A program made the position numbers and the translations under genes. This document shows positions 19,410 to 34,000 of a stretch of 64,000 bases of DNA, one piece after another. This DNA is from Pegoplata infirma. Taxonomy: Eukaryota; Arthropoda; Insecta; Diptera; Anthomyiidae. Within the stretch, counting starts at the first letter, position 1; the number at the start of each line of letters is the position of its first letter. The stretch lies in contig OY992539.1 in the NCBI GenBank assembly GCA_963921195.1, forward strand, positions 158,797,622 through 158,861,621, read 5' to 3'. Below the pieces are notes generated by a model that was not told the DNA's origin, searched no databases, and saw only the letters and a list, made by a program, of their open reading frames with translations.

Positions 19410-19881
19410 TAGTTTTTTGTTTTTATTTTTTACTAAAACTACAGTCTTTTCGTAGCTTTTGATTTACTATGGAAGTAGCTTTTTAAACCCTGGTTATTAT
19501 TTTAGCCTTTTTAAACACTGGTTATTATTGTATTTAAAAAAGTAAGGGCATACTTTTAGGCATACAGTGATATAAATATAATACGAGGCAATCTTTAAGT
19601 AATATCAAAAACAGCTGATATTTACAAACAAAAAAAGCGCAAAATTACAACAATATCATCAAATACTTATACCAAATCCAGTTGAAAAAATCCATCAAAA
19701 ATGTTGAATACTGGCCGTATTTGTACTGTACTCCAACAAACTGGTATGCAGAATTCACCGATAGTTTATATTTCAGTGGTTTAAAACGTGTAACTATTAA
19801 TTTAACTTGGAAAATAAACGAAATAATAGCACAGCTTAAGTATTTCACGTTTTGACAGCTTAAAAGCAGAGTTGCCAATCA
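19410..19881 (-). other. Antisense LINE 5' untranslated region
   Basis: A 472-bp leader precedes the ORF1 AUG. It contains a short direct repeat, AATAATAACCAG followed by KGTTTAAAAAG, in two copies near 19475-19530. The 5' boundary is fixed by the target duplication at 19882. No certain promoter element was recognised; a short chance frame at 19645-19878 is not credible as a gene. Confidence 0.7.
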
Positions 19882-22069
19882 ATTATATCGATTTCAAATG
19901 CCTTTGCACGAATTCAAATCTTTTTCAATAAAGTTTAAATAGAATAAAAGAGATTGCTCGATTTTAAATTTTTAAAAAAAAATATTTTTTCAAAAATGAT
20001 AAACTTGTAATTTTTCGTAGTCTGGAGACCTTTTACTTTCAACGGCTGTATCTCTGCAACTATTGCTCCGATTTCGTCAAAATAACAAAAAAATAAAAGA
20101 TTGAGACTTTATCTTTCCTGTGGAACCAAATGTGAGACAATCGGGCTGGTACTTACAGAGATATATGCATTTATGCAAAGTTTTTTTTTTTCATTTTTAT
20201 GAGAAACCCATTATTTAAGGTTTTTTGGAGACCCTCATTTTTAAATTGCTATAACTCGATAAATAATGACCCGATTTTGACTCTATAAAAACTAGAATGC
20301 ATAAGTATATTAGCTTTATCATGACAGAAAAAATTTAAGACTATCAGACTAGTATTAACAGATATTTATGCATTCATATCAAAAATATTTTCGGGTTACT
20401 TGTAATAACTTGAAATGGCTATATCAAGGTTACCATTATATCGATTTCAAATGCCTTTGCACGAATTTAAATCTTTTTCAATAAAGTTTAAATAGAATAA
20501 GAGAGATTGCTCGATTTTAAATTTAAAAAAAAAAATATTTTTTCAAAAATGATAAACTTGTAATTTTTCGTAGTCTGGAGACCTTTTACTTTCAACGGCT
20601 GTATCTCTGCAACTATTGCTCCGATTTCGTCAAAATAACAAAAAAATAAAAGATTGAGACTTTATCTTTCCTCTGGAACCAAATGTGAGACAATCGGGCT
20701 GGTACTTACAGAGATATATGCATTTATGCAAAGTTTTTTTTTTCATTTTTATGAAAAACCCATTATTTAAGGTTTTTTGGAGACCCTCATTTTTAAATTG
20801 CTATAACTCGGTAAATAATGATCCGATTTGACTCTATAAAAACTAGAATGCATAAGTATATTAGCTTTATCATGACAGAAAAAATTTAAGACTATCAGAC
20901 TAGTATTAACAGATATTTATGCATTCATATCAAAAATATTTTCGGGTTACTTGTAATAACTTGAAATGGCTATATCAAGGTTACCATTATATCGATTTCA
21001 AATGCCTTTGCACGAATTTAAATCTTTTTCAATAAAGTTTAAATAGAATAAAAGAGATTGCTCGATTTTAAATTTTAAAAAAAAATATTTTTTCAAAAAT
21101 GATAAACTTGTAATTTTTCGTAGTCTGGAGACCTTTTACTTTCAACGGCTGTATCTCTGCAACTATTGCTCCGATTTCGTCAAAATAACAAAAAAATAAA
21201 AGATTGAGACTTTATCTTTCCTCTGGAACCAAATGTGAGACAATCGGGCTGGTACTTACAGAGATATATGCATTTATGCAAAGTTTTTTTTTTTCATTTT
21301 TATGAAAAACCCATTATTTAAGGTTTTTTGGAGACCCTCATTTTTAAATTGCTATAACTCGGTAAATAATGATCCGATTTTGACTCTATAAAAACTAGAA
21401 TGCATAAGTATATTAGCTTTATCATGACAGAAAAAATTTAAGACTATCAGACTAGTATTAACAGATATTTATGCATTCATATCAAAAATATTTTCGGGTT
21501 ACTTGTAATAACTTGAAATGGCTATATCAAGGTTACCATTATATCGATTTCAAATGCCTTTGCACGAATTTAAATCTTTTTCAATAAAGTTTAAATAGAA
21601 TAAAAGAGATTGCTCGATTTTAAATTTTTAAAAAAAAATATTTTTTCAAAAATGATAAACTTGTAATTTTTCGAAGTCTGGAGACCTTTTACTTTCAACG
21701 GCTGTATCTCTGCAACTACTGCTCCGATTTCGTCAAAATAACAAAAAAATAAAAGATTGAGACTTTATCTTTCCTCTGGAACCAAATGTGAGACAATCGG
21801 GCTGGTACTTACAGAGATATATGCATTTATGCAAAGTTTTTTTTTTCATTTTTATGAAAAACCCATTATTTAAGGTTTTTTGGAGACCCTCATTTTTAAA
21901 TTGCTATAACTCGGTAAATAATGATCCGATTTTGACTCTATAAAAACTAGAATGCATAAGTATATTAGCTTTATCATGACAGAAAAAATTTAAGACTATC
22001 AGACTAGTATCATATCAAAAATATTTTCGGGTTACTTGTAATAACTTGAAATGGCTATATCAAGGTTAC

Positions 22070-25000
22070 CATTATATCAATTTCAAATGCCTTTGCACGA
22101 ATTTAAATCTTTTTCAATAAAGTTTAAATAGAATAAAAGAGATTGCTCGATTTTAAATTTTTAAAAAAAAATATTTTTTCAAAAATGATAAACTTGTAAT
22201 TTTTCGTAGTCTGGAGACCTTTTACTTTCAACGGCTGTATCTCTGCAACTATTGCTCCGATTTTGTCAAAATATCAAAAAAATAAAAGATTGAGACTTTA
22301 TCTTTCCTCTGGAACCAAATGTGAGACAATCGGGCTGGTACTTACAGAGATATATGCATTTATGCAAAGTTTTTTTTTCATTTTTATGAGAAACCCATTA
22401 TTTAAGGTTTTTTGGAGACCCTCTTTTTTAAATTGCTATAACTCGATAAATAATGATCCGATTTTGACTCTATAAAAACTAGAATGCATAAGTATATTAG
22501 CTTTATCATGACAGAAAAAATTTAAGACTATCAGACTAGTATTAACAAATATTTATGCATTCATATCAAAAATATTTTCGGGTTACTTGTAATAACTTGA
22601 AATGGCTATATCAAGGTTACCATTATATCGATTTCAAATGCCTTTGCACGAATTTAAATCTTTTTCAATAAAGTTTAAATAGAATAAAAGAGATTGCTCG
22701 ATTTTAAATTTTTAAAAAATTTTTTTTTTCAAAAATGATAAACTTGTAATTTTTCGTAGTCTGGAGACCTTTTACTTTCAACGGCTGTATCTCTGCAACT
22801 ATTGCTCCGATTTTGTCAAAATAACAAAAAAATAAACGATTGAGACTTTATCTTTCCTCTGGAACCAAATGTGAGACAATCGGGCTGGTACTTACAGAGA
22901 TATATGCATTTATGCAAAGTTTTTTTTTTCATTTTTATGAGAAACCCATTATTTAAGGTTTTTTGGAGACCCTCATTTTTAAATTGCTATAACTCGGTAA
23001 ATAATGATCCGATTTTGACTCTATAAAAACAAGAATGCATAAGTATATTAGCTTTATCATGACAGAAAAAAATTATGACTATCAGACTAGTATTAACAGA
23101 TATTTATGCATTCATATCAAAAATATTTTCGGGTTACTTGTAATAACTTGAAATGGCTATATCAAGGTTACCATTATATCGATTTCAAATGCCTTTGCAC
23201 GAATTTAAATCTTTTTCAATAAAGTTTAAATAGAATAAAAGAGATTGCTCGATTTTAAATTTTTAAAAAAAATTATTTTTTCAAAAATGATAAACTTGTA
23301 ATTTTTCGTAGTCTGGAGACCTTTTACTTTCAACGGCTGTATCTCTGCAACTATTGCTCCGATTTCGTCAAAATAACAAAAAAATAAAAGATTGAGACTT
23401 TATCTTTCCTCTGGAACCAAATGTGAGACAATCGGGCTGGAACTTACAGAGATATATGCATTTATGCAAAGTTTTTTTTTCATTTTTATGAGAAACCCAT
23501 TATTTAAGGTTTTTTGGAGACCCTCATTTTTAAATTGCTATAACTCGATAAATAATGATCCGATTTTGACTCTATAAAAACTAGAATGCATAAGTATATT
23601 AGCTTTATCATGACAGAAAAAATTTAAGACTATCAGACTAGTATTAACAGATATTTATGCATTCATATCAAAAATATTTTCGGGTTACTTGTAATAACTT
23701 GAAATGGCTATATCAAGGTTACCATTATATCGATTTCAAATGCCTTTGCACGAATTTAAATCTTTTTCAATAAAGTTTAAATAGAATAAAAGAGATTGCT
23801 CGATTTTAAATTTAAAAAAAAATATATTTTTTCAAAAATGATAAACTTGTAATTTTTCGTAGTCTGGAGACCTTTTACTTTCAACGGCTGTATCTCTGCA
23901 ACTATTGCTCCGATTTCGTCAAAATAACAAAAAAATAAAAGATTGAGACTTTATCTTTCCTCTGGAACCAAATGTGAGACAATCGGGCTGGTACTTACAG
24001 AGATATATGCATTTATGCAAAGTTTTTTTTTCATTTTTATGAAAAACCCATTATTTAAGGTTTTTTGGAGACCCTCATTATTAAATTGCTATAACTCGGT
24101 AAATAATGATCCGATTTTGACTCTATAAAAACTAGAATGCATAAGTATATTAGCTTTATCATGACAGAAAAAATTTAAGACTATCAGACTAGTATCATAT
24201 CAAAAATATTTTCGGGTTACTTGTAATAACTTGAAATGGCTATATCAAGGTTACCATTATATCGATTTCAAATGCCTTTGCACGAATTTAAATCTTTTTC
24301 AATAAAGTTTAAATAGAATAAAAGAGATTGCTCGATTTTAAATTTTTAAAAAAAAATATTTTTTCAAAAATGATAAACTTGTAATTTTTCGTAGTCTGGA
24401 GACCTTTTACTTTCAACGGCTGTATCTCTGCAACTATTGCTCCGATTTTGTCAAAATAACAAAAAAATAAAAGATTGAGACTTTATCTTTCCTCTGGAAC
24501 CAAATGTGAGACAATCGGGCTGGTACTTACAGAGATATATGCATTTATGCAAAGTTTTTTTTTTTCATTTTTATGAGAAACCCATTATTTAAGGTTTTTT
24601 GGAGACCCTCATTTTTAAATTGCTATAACTCGATAAATAATGATCCGATTTTGACTCTATAAAAACTAGAATGCATAAGTATATTAGCTTTATCATGACA
24701 GAAAAAATTTAAGACTATCAGACTAGTATTAACAGATATTTATGCATTCATATCAAAAATATTTTCGGGTTACTTGTAATAACTTGAAATGGCTATATCA
24801 AGGTTACCATTATATCAATTTCAAATGCCTTTGCACGAATTTAAATCTTTTTCAATAAAGTTTAAATAGAATAAAAGAGATTGCTCGATTTTAAATTTTT
24901 AAAAAAAAATATTTTTTCAAAAATGATAAACTTGTAATTTTTCGTAGTCTGGAGACCTTTTACTTTCAACGGCTGTATCTCTGCAACTATTGCTCCGATT

Positions 25001-27546
25001 TTGTCAAAATATCAAAAAAATAAAAGATTGAGACTTTATCTTTCCTCTGGAACCAAATGTGAGACAATCGGGCTGGTACTTACAGAGATATATGCATTTA
25101 TGCAAAGTTTTTTTTTCATTTTTATGAGAAACCCATTATTTAAGGTTTTTTGGAGACCCTCTTTTTTAAATTGCTATAACTCGATAAATAATGATCCGAT
25201 TTTGACTCTATAAAAACTAGAATGCATAAGTATATTAGCTTTATCATGACAGAAAAAATTTAAGACTATCAGACTAGTATTAACAAATATTTATGCATTC
25301 ATATCAAAAATATTTTCGGGTTACTTGTAATAACTTGAAATGGCTATATCAAGGTTACCATTATATCGATTTCAAATGCCTTTGCACGAATTTAAATCTT
25401 TTTCAATAAAGTTTAAATAGAATAAAAGAGATTGCTCGATTTTAAATTTTTAAAAAATTTTTTTTTTCAAAAATGATAAACTTGTAATTTTTCGTAGTCT
25501 GGAGACCTTTTACTTTCAACGGCTGTATCTCTGCAACTATTGCTCCGATTTTGTCAAAATAACAAAAAAATAAACGATTGAGACTTTATCTTTCCTCTGG
25601 AACCAAATGTGAGACAATCGGGCTGGTACTTACAGAGATATATGCATTTATGCAAAGTTTTTTTTTTCATTTTTATGAGAAACCCATTATTTAAGGTTTT
25701 TTGGAGACCCTCATTTTTAAATTGCTATAACTCGGTAAATAATGATCCGATTTTGACTCTATAAAAACAAGAATGCATAAGTATATTAGCTTTATCATGA
25801 CAGAAAAAAATTATGACTATCAGACTAGTATTAACAGATATTTATGCATTCATATCAAAAATATTTTCGGGTTACTTGTAATAACTTGAAATGGCTATAT
25901 CAAGGTTACCATTATATCGATTTCAAATGCCTTTGCACGAATTTAAATCTTTTTCAATAAAGTTTAAATAGAATAAAAGAGATTGCTCGATTTTAAATTT
26001 TTAAAAAAAATTATTTTTTCAAAAATGATAAACTTGTAATTTTTCGTAGTCTGGAGACCTTTTACTTTCAACGGCTGTATCTCTGCAACTATTGCTCCGA
26101 TTTCGTCAAAATAACAAAAAAATAAAAGATTGAGACTTTATCTTTCCTCTGGAACCAAATGTGAGACAATCGGGCTGGAACTTACAGAGATATATGCATT
26201 TATGCAAAGTTTTTTTTTCATTTTTATGAGAAACCCATTATTTAAGGTTTTTTGGAGACCCTCATTTTTAAATTGCTATAACTCGATAAATAATGATCCG
26301 ATTTTGACTCTATAAAAACTAGAATGCATAAGTATATTAGCTTTATCATGACAGAAAAAATTTAAGACTATCAGACTAGTATTAACAGATATTTATGCAT
26401 TCATATCAAAAATATTTTCGGGTTACTTGTAATAACTTGAAATGGCTATATCAAGGTTACCATTATATCGATTTCAAATGCCTTTGCACGAATTTAAATC
26501 TTTTTCAATAAAGTTTAAATAGAATAAAAGAGATTGCTCGATTTTAAATTTAAAAAAAATATATTTTTTCAAAAATGATAAACTTGTAATTTTTCGTAGT
26601 CTGGAGACCTTTTACTTTCAACGGCTGTATCTCTGCAACTATTGCTCCGATTTCGTCAAAATAACAAAAAAATAAAAGATTGAGACTTTATCTTTCCTCT
26701 GGAACCAAATGTGAGACAATCGGGCTGGTACTTACAGAGATATATGCATTTATGCAAAGTTTTTTTTTCATTTTTATGAAAAACCCATTATTTAAGGTTT
26801 TTTGGAGACCCTCATTATTAAATTGCTATAACTCGGTAAATAATGATCCGATTTTGACTCTATAAAAACTAGAATGCATAAGTATATTAGCTTTATCATG
26901 ACAGAAAAAATTTAAGACTATCAGACTAGTATCATATCAAAAATATTTTCGGGTTACTTGTAATAACTTGAAATGGCTATATCAAGGTTACCATTATATC
27001 GATTTCAAATGCCTTTGCACGAATTTAAATCTTTTTCAATAAAGTTTAAATAGAATAAAAGAGATTGCTCGATTTTAAATTTTTAAAAAAAAATATTTTT
27101 TCAAAAATGATAAACTTGTAATTTTTCGTAGTCTGGAGACCTTTTACTTTCAACGGCTGTATCTCTGCAACTATTGCTCCGATTTTGTCAAAATAACAAA
27201 AAAATAAAAGATTGAGACTTTATCTTTCCTCTGGAACCAAATGTGAGACAATCGGGCTGGTACTTACAGAGATATATGCATTTATGCAAAGTTTTTTTTT
27301 TTTTCATTTTTATGAGAAACCCATTATTTAAGGTTTTTTGGAGACCCTCATTTTTAAATTGCTATAACTCGATAAATAATGATCCGATTTTGACTCTATA
27401 AAAACTAGAATGCATAAGTATATTAGCTTTATCATGACAGAAAAAATTTAAGACTATCAGACTAGTATTAACAGATATTTATGCATTCATATCAAAAATA
27501 TTTTCGGGTTACTTGTAATAACTTGAAATGGCTATATCAAGGTTAC
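22070..27546 (+). repeat. Tandem duplication of a 2738-bp, five-monomer block
   Basis: Blocks at about 22070-24807 and 24808-27545 are directly adjacent and share private variants at a constant offset of 2737-2738 bp. These are ATATCAATTTC, CTCTTTTTTAAATTG, TTAACAAATATTT, AATAAACGATTG, AAAAAAATTATGAC, GCTGGAACTTAC, CTCATTATTAAATTG and a 19-bp deletion (AGTATCATATC). The 2738-bp length is five monomers minus the 19-bp deletion. One run of T differs between blocks. Confidence 0.9.
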
Positions 27547-30500
27547 CATTATATCGATTTCAAATGCCTTTGCACGAATTTAAATCTTTTTCAATAAAGT
27601 TTAAATAGAATAAAAGAGATTGCTCGATTTTAAATTTTTAAAAAAAATTATTTTTTCAAAAATGATAAACTTGTAATTTTTCGTAGTCTGGAGACCTTTT
27701 ACTTTCAACGGCTGTATCTCTGCAACTATTGCTCCGATTTCGTCAAAATAACAAAAAAATAAAAGATTGAGACTTTATCTTTCCTCTGGAACCAAATGTG
27801 AGACAATCGGGCTGGTACTTACAGAGATATATGCATTTATGCAAAGTTTTTTTTTCATTTTTATGAGAAACCCATTATTTAAGGTTTTTTGGAGACCCTC
27901 ATTTTTAAATTGCTATAACTCGATAAATAATGATCCGATTTTGTTTCTATAAAAACTAGAATGCATAAGTATATTAGCTTTATCATGACAGAAAAAATTT
28001 AAGACTATCAGACTAGTATTAACAGATATTTATGCATTCATATCAAAAATATTTTCGGGTTACTTGTAATAACTTGAAATGGCTATATCAAGGTTACCAT
28101 TATATCGATTTCAAATGCCTTTGCACGAATTTAAATCTTTTTCAATAAAGTTTAAATAGAATAAAAGAGATTGCTCGATTTTAAATTTTTAAAAAAAAAT
28201 TTTTTTCAAAAAATTTTTTTTTAAAATTTTTTTTTAAAAATAAACTTGTAATTTTTCGTAGTCTGGAGACCTTTTACTTTCAACGGCTGTATCTCTGCAA
28301 CTATTGCTCCGATTTTGTCAAAATAACAAAAAAATAAAAGATTGAGACTTTACCTTTCCTCTGGAACCAAATGTGAGACAATCGGGCTGGTACTTACAGA
28401 GATATATGCATTTATGCAAAGTTTTTTTTTTCATTTTTATGAGAAACCCATTATTTAAGGTTTTTTGGAGACCCTCATTTTTAAATTGCTATAACTCGGT
28501 AAATAATGATCCGATTTTGACTCTATAAAAACAAGAATGCATAAGTATATTAGCTTTATCATGACAGAAAAAATTTAAGACTATCAGACTAGTATTAACA
28601 GATATTTATGCATTCATATCAAAAATATTTTCGGGTTACTTGTAATAACTTGAAATGGCTATATCAAGGTTACCATTATATCGATTTCAAATGCCTTTGA
28701 ACGAATTTAAATCTTTTTCAATAAAGTTTAAATAGAATAAAAGAGATTGCTCGATTTTAAATTTTTAAAAAAAATTATTTTTTCAAAAATGATAAACTTG
28801 TAATTTTTCGTAGTCTGGAGACCTTTTACTTTCAACGGCTGTATCTCTGCAACTATTGCTCCGATTTCGTCAAAATAACAAAAAAAAAAAATATTGAGAC
28901 TTTATCTTTCCTCTGGAACCAAATGTGAGACAATCGGGCTGGTACTTACAGAGATATATGCATTTATGCAAAGTTTTTTTTTCATTTTTATGAAAAACCC
29001 ATTATTTAAGGTTTTTTGGAGACCCTCATTTTTAAATTGCTATAACTCGGTAAATAATGATCCGATCTTGACTCTATAAAAACTAGAATGCATAAGTATA
29101 TTAGCTTTATCATGACAGAAAAAATTTAAGACTATCAGACTAGTATTAACAGATATTTATGCATTCATATCAAAAATATTTTCGGGTTACTTGTAATAAC
29201 TTGAAATGGCTATATCAAGGTTACCATTATATCGATTTCAAATGCCTTTGCACGAATTTAAATCTTTTTCAATAAAGTTTAAATAGAATAAAAGAGATTG
29301 CTCGATTTTAAATTTTTAAAAAAAAATATTTTTTCAAAAATTATAAACTTGTAATTTTTCGTAGTCTGGAGACCTTTTACTTTCAACGGCTGTATCTCTG
29401 CAACTATTGCTCCGATTTCGTCAAAATAACAAAAAAATAAAAGATTGAGACTTTATCTTTCCTCTGGAACCAAATGTGAGACAATCGGGCTGGTACTTAC
29501 AGAGATATATGCATTTATGCAAAGTTTTTTTTTTCATTTTTATGAAAAACCCATTATTTAAGGTTTTTTGGAGACCCTCATTTTTAAATTGCTATAACTC
29601 GATAAATAATGATCCGATTTTGACTCTATAAAAACTAGAATGCATAAGTATATTAGCTTTATCATGACAGAAAAAATTTAAGACTATCAGACTAGTATTA
29701 ACAGATATTTATGCATTCATATCAAAAATATTTTCGGGTTACTTGTAATAACTTGAAATGGCTATATCAAGGTTACCATTATATCGATTTCAAATGCCTT
29801 TGCACGAATTTAAATCTTTTTCAATAAAGTTTAAATAGAATAAAAGAGATTGCTCGATTTTAAATTTTTAAAAAAAAATATTTTTTCAAAAATGATAAAC
29901 TTGTAATTTTTCGTAGTCTGGAGACCTTTTACTTTCAACGGCTGTATCTCTGCAACTATTGCTCCGATTTTGTCAAAATAACAAAAAAATAAAAGATTGA
30001 GACTTTATCTTTCCTCTGGAACCAAATGTGAGACAATCGGGCTGGTACTTACAGAGATATATGCATTTATGCAAAGTTTTTTTTTTCATTTTTATGAGAA
30101 ACCCATTATTTAAGGTTTTTTGGAGACCCTCATTTTTAAATTGCTATAACTCGATAAATAATGATCCGATTTTGACTCTATAAAAACTAGAATGCATAAG
30201 TATATTAGCTTTATCATGACAGAAAAAATTTAAGACTATCAGACTAGTATTAACAGATATTTATGCATTCATATCAAAAATATTTTCGGGTTACTTGTAA
30301 TAACTTGAAATGGATATATCAAGGTTACCATTATATCGATTTCAAATGCCTTTGCACGAATTTAAATCTTTTTCAATAAAGTTTAAATAGAATAAAAGAG
30401 ATTGCTCGATTTTAAATTTTTAAAAAAAATTATTTTTTCAAAAATGATAAACTTGTAATTTTTCGTAGTCTGGAGACCTTTTACTTTCAACGGCTGTATC

Positions 30501-31080
30501 TCTGCAACTATTGCTCCGATTTCGTCAAAATAACAAAAAAATAAAAGATTGAGACTTTATCTTTCCTCTGGAACCAAATGTGAGACAATCGGGCTGGTAC
30601 TTACAGAGATATATGCATTTATGCAAAGTTTTTTTTTTCATTTTTATGAGAAACCCATTATTTAAGTTTTTTTGTAGACCCTCATTTTTAAATTGCTATA
30701 ACTCGGTAATTAATGATCCGATTTTGACTCTATAAAAACTAGAATGCATAAGTATATTAGCTTTATCATGACAGAAAAAATTTAAGACTATCAGACTAGT
30801 ATTACCAGATATTTATGCATTCATATCAAAAATATTTTCGGGTTACTTGTAATAACTTGAAATGGCTATATCAAGGTTACCATTATATCGATTTCAAATG
30901 CCTTTGCACGAATTTAAATCTTTTTCAATAAAGTTTAAATAGAATAAAAGAGATTGCTCGATTTTAAATTTTTAAAAAAAATTATTTTTTCAAAAATGAT
31001 AAACTTGTAATTTTTCGTAGTCTGGAGACCTTTTACTTTCAACGGCTGTATCTCTGCAACTATTGCTCCGATTTCGTCAA

Positions 31081-34000
31081 AATAACAAAAAAATAAAAGA
31101 TTGAGACTTTATCTTTCCTCTGGAACCAAATGTGAGACAATCGGGCTGGTACTTACAGAGATATATGCATTTATGCAAAGTTTTTTTTTCATTTTTATGA
31201 GAAACCCATTATTTAAGGTTTTTTGGAGACCCTCATTTTTAAATTGCTATAACTCGATAAATAATGATCCGATTTTGACTCTATAAAAACTAGAATGCAT
31301 AAGTATATTAGCTTTATCATGACAGAAAAAATTTAAGACTATCAGACTAGTATTAACAGATATTTATGCATTCATATCAAAAATATTTTCGGGTTACTTG
31401 TAATAACTTGAAATGGCTATATCAAGGTTACCATTACATCGATTTCAAATGCCTTTGCACGAATTTAAATCTTTATCAATAAAGTTTAAATAGAATAAGA
31501 GAGATTGCTCGATTTTAAATTTTAAAAAAAAATATTTTTTCAAAAATGATAAACTTGTAATTTTTCGTAGTCTGGAGACCTTTTACTTTCAACGGCTGTA
31601 TCTCTGCAACTATTGCTCCGATTTCGTCAAAATAACAAAAAAATAAAAGATTGAGACTTTATCTTTCCTCTGGAACCAAATGTGAGACAATCGGGCTGGT
31701 ACTTACAGAGATATATGCATTTATGCAAAGTTTTTTTTTCATTTTTATGAAAAACCCATTATTTAAGGTTTTTTGGAGACCCTCATTTTTAAATTGCTAT
31801 AACTCGGTAAATAATGATCTGATTTTGACTCTATAAAAACTAGAATGCATAAGTATATTAGCTTTATCATGGCAGAAAAAATTTAAGACTATCAGACTAG
31901 TATTAACAGATATTTATGCATTCATATCAAAAATATTTTCGGGTTACTTGTAATAACTTGAAATGGCTATATCAAGGTTACCATTATATCGATTTCAAAT
32001 GCCTTTGCAAGAATTTAAATCTTTTTCAATAAAGTTTAAATAGAATAAAAGAGATTGCTCGATTTTAAATTTTTAAAAAAAAATATTTTTTCAAAAACGA
32101 TAAACTTGTAATTTTTCGTAGTCTGGAGACCTTTTACTTTCAACGGCTGTATCTCTGCAACTATTGCTCCGATTTCGTCAAAATAACAAAAAAATAAAAG
32201 ATTGAGACTTTATCTTTCCTCTGGAACCAAATGTGAGACAATCGGGCTGGTACTTACAGAGATATATGCATTTATGCAAAGTTTTTTTTTTCATTTTTAT
32301 GAAAAACCCATTATTTAAGGTTTTTTGGAGACCCTCATTTTTAAATTGCTATAACTCGGTAAATAATGATCCGATTTTGACTCTATAAAAACTAGAATGC
32401 ATAAGTATATTAGCTTTATCATGACAGAAAAAATTTAAGACTATCAGACTAGTATTAACAGATATTTATGCATTCATATCAAAAATATTTTCGGGTTACT
32501 TGTAATAACTTGAAATGGCTATATCAAGGTTACCATTATATCGATTTCAAATGCCTTTGCACGAATTTAAATCTTTTTCAATAAAGTTTAAATAGAATAA
32601 AAGAGATTGCTCGATTTTAAATTTTTAAAAAAAATATTTTTTCAAAAATGATAAACTTGTAATTTTTCGTAGTCTGGAGACCTTTTACTTTCAACGGCTG
32701 TATCTCTGCAACTATTGCTCCGATTTTGTCAAAATAACAAAAAAATAAAAGATTGAGACTTTATCTTTCCTCTGGAACCAAATGTGAGACAATCGGGCTG
32801 GTACTTACAGAGATATATGCATTTATGCAAAGTTTTTTTTTTCATTTTTATGAGAAACCCATTATTTAAGGTTTTTTGGAGACCCTCATTTTTAAATTGC
32901 TATAACTCGATAAATAATGATCCGATTTTGACTCTATAAAAACTAGAATGCATAAGTATATTAGCTTTATCATGACAGAAAAAAATTAAGACTATCAGAC
33001 TAGTATTAACAGATATTTATGCATTCATATCAAAAATATTTTCGGGTTACTTTTAATAACTTGAAATGGCTATATCAAGGTTACCATTATATCGATTTCA
33101 AATGCCTTTGCACGAATTTAAATCTTTTTCAATAAAGTTTAAATAGAATAAAAGAGATTGCTCGATTTTAAATTTTAAAAAAAAAATATTTTTTCAAAAA
33201 TGATAAACTTGTAATTTTTCGTAGTCTGGAGACCTTTTACTTTCAACGGCTGTATCTCTGCAACTATTGCTCCGATTTTGTCAAAATAACAAAACAAATA
33301 AAAGATTGAGACTTTATCTTTCCTCTGGAACCAAATGTGAGACAATCGGGCTGGTACTTACAGAGATATATGCATTTATGCAAAGTTTTTTTTTTTCATT
33401 TTTATGAAAAACCCATTATTTAAGGTTTTTTGGAGACCCTCATTTTTAAATTGCTATAACTCGGTAAATAATGATCCGATTTTGACTCTATAAAAACTAA
33501 AATGCATAAGTATATTAGCTTTATCATGACAGAAAAAATTTAAGACTATCAGACTAGTATTAACAGATATTTATGCATTCATATCAAAAATATTTTCGGG
33601 TTACTTGTAATAACTTGAAATGGCTATATCAAGGTTACCATTATATCGATTTCAAATGCCTTTGCACGAATTTAAATCTTTTTCAATAAAGTTTAAATAG
33701 AATAAAAGAGATTGCTCGATTTTAAATTTTTAAAAATTTTTTTTTTCAAAAATGATAAACTTGTAATTTTTCGTAGTCTGGAGACCTTTTACTTTCAACG
33801 GCTGTATCTCTGCAACTATTGCTCCGATTTTGTCAAAATAACAAAAAAATAAAAGATTGAGACTTTATCTTTCCTCTGGAACCAAATGTGAGACAATCGG
33901 GCTGGTACTTACAGAGATATATGCATTTATGCAAAGTTTTTTTTTCATTTTTATGAGAAACCCATTATTTAAGGTTTTTTGGAGACCCTCATTTTTAAAT

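Larger units (their letters stand above)
14201..19881 (-). mobile_element. Non-LTR retrotransposon without RNase H, antisense, full-length but interrupted
   Basis: The 5681-bp insertion (about 4.75 kb of LINE plus a nested DNA element) lies between exact 13-bp target duplications. On the minus strand it has a 472-bp leader, ORF1 with a coiled coil, ORF2 with endonuclease and reverse transcriptase, a short 3' region and a (TAAA)n tail. No RNase H domain is seen. A coiled-coil ORF1 followed by an endonuclease/reverse-transcriptase ORF2 with a C-terminal CCHC motif fits the broad CR1/L2/jockey-like assemblage. I cannot place the clade by eye. The family differs clearly from the sense LINE at 3832-9013. 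Confidence 0.93.
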
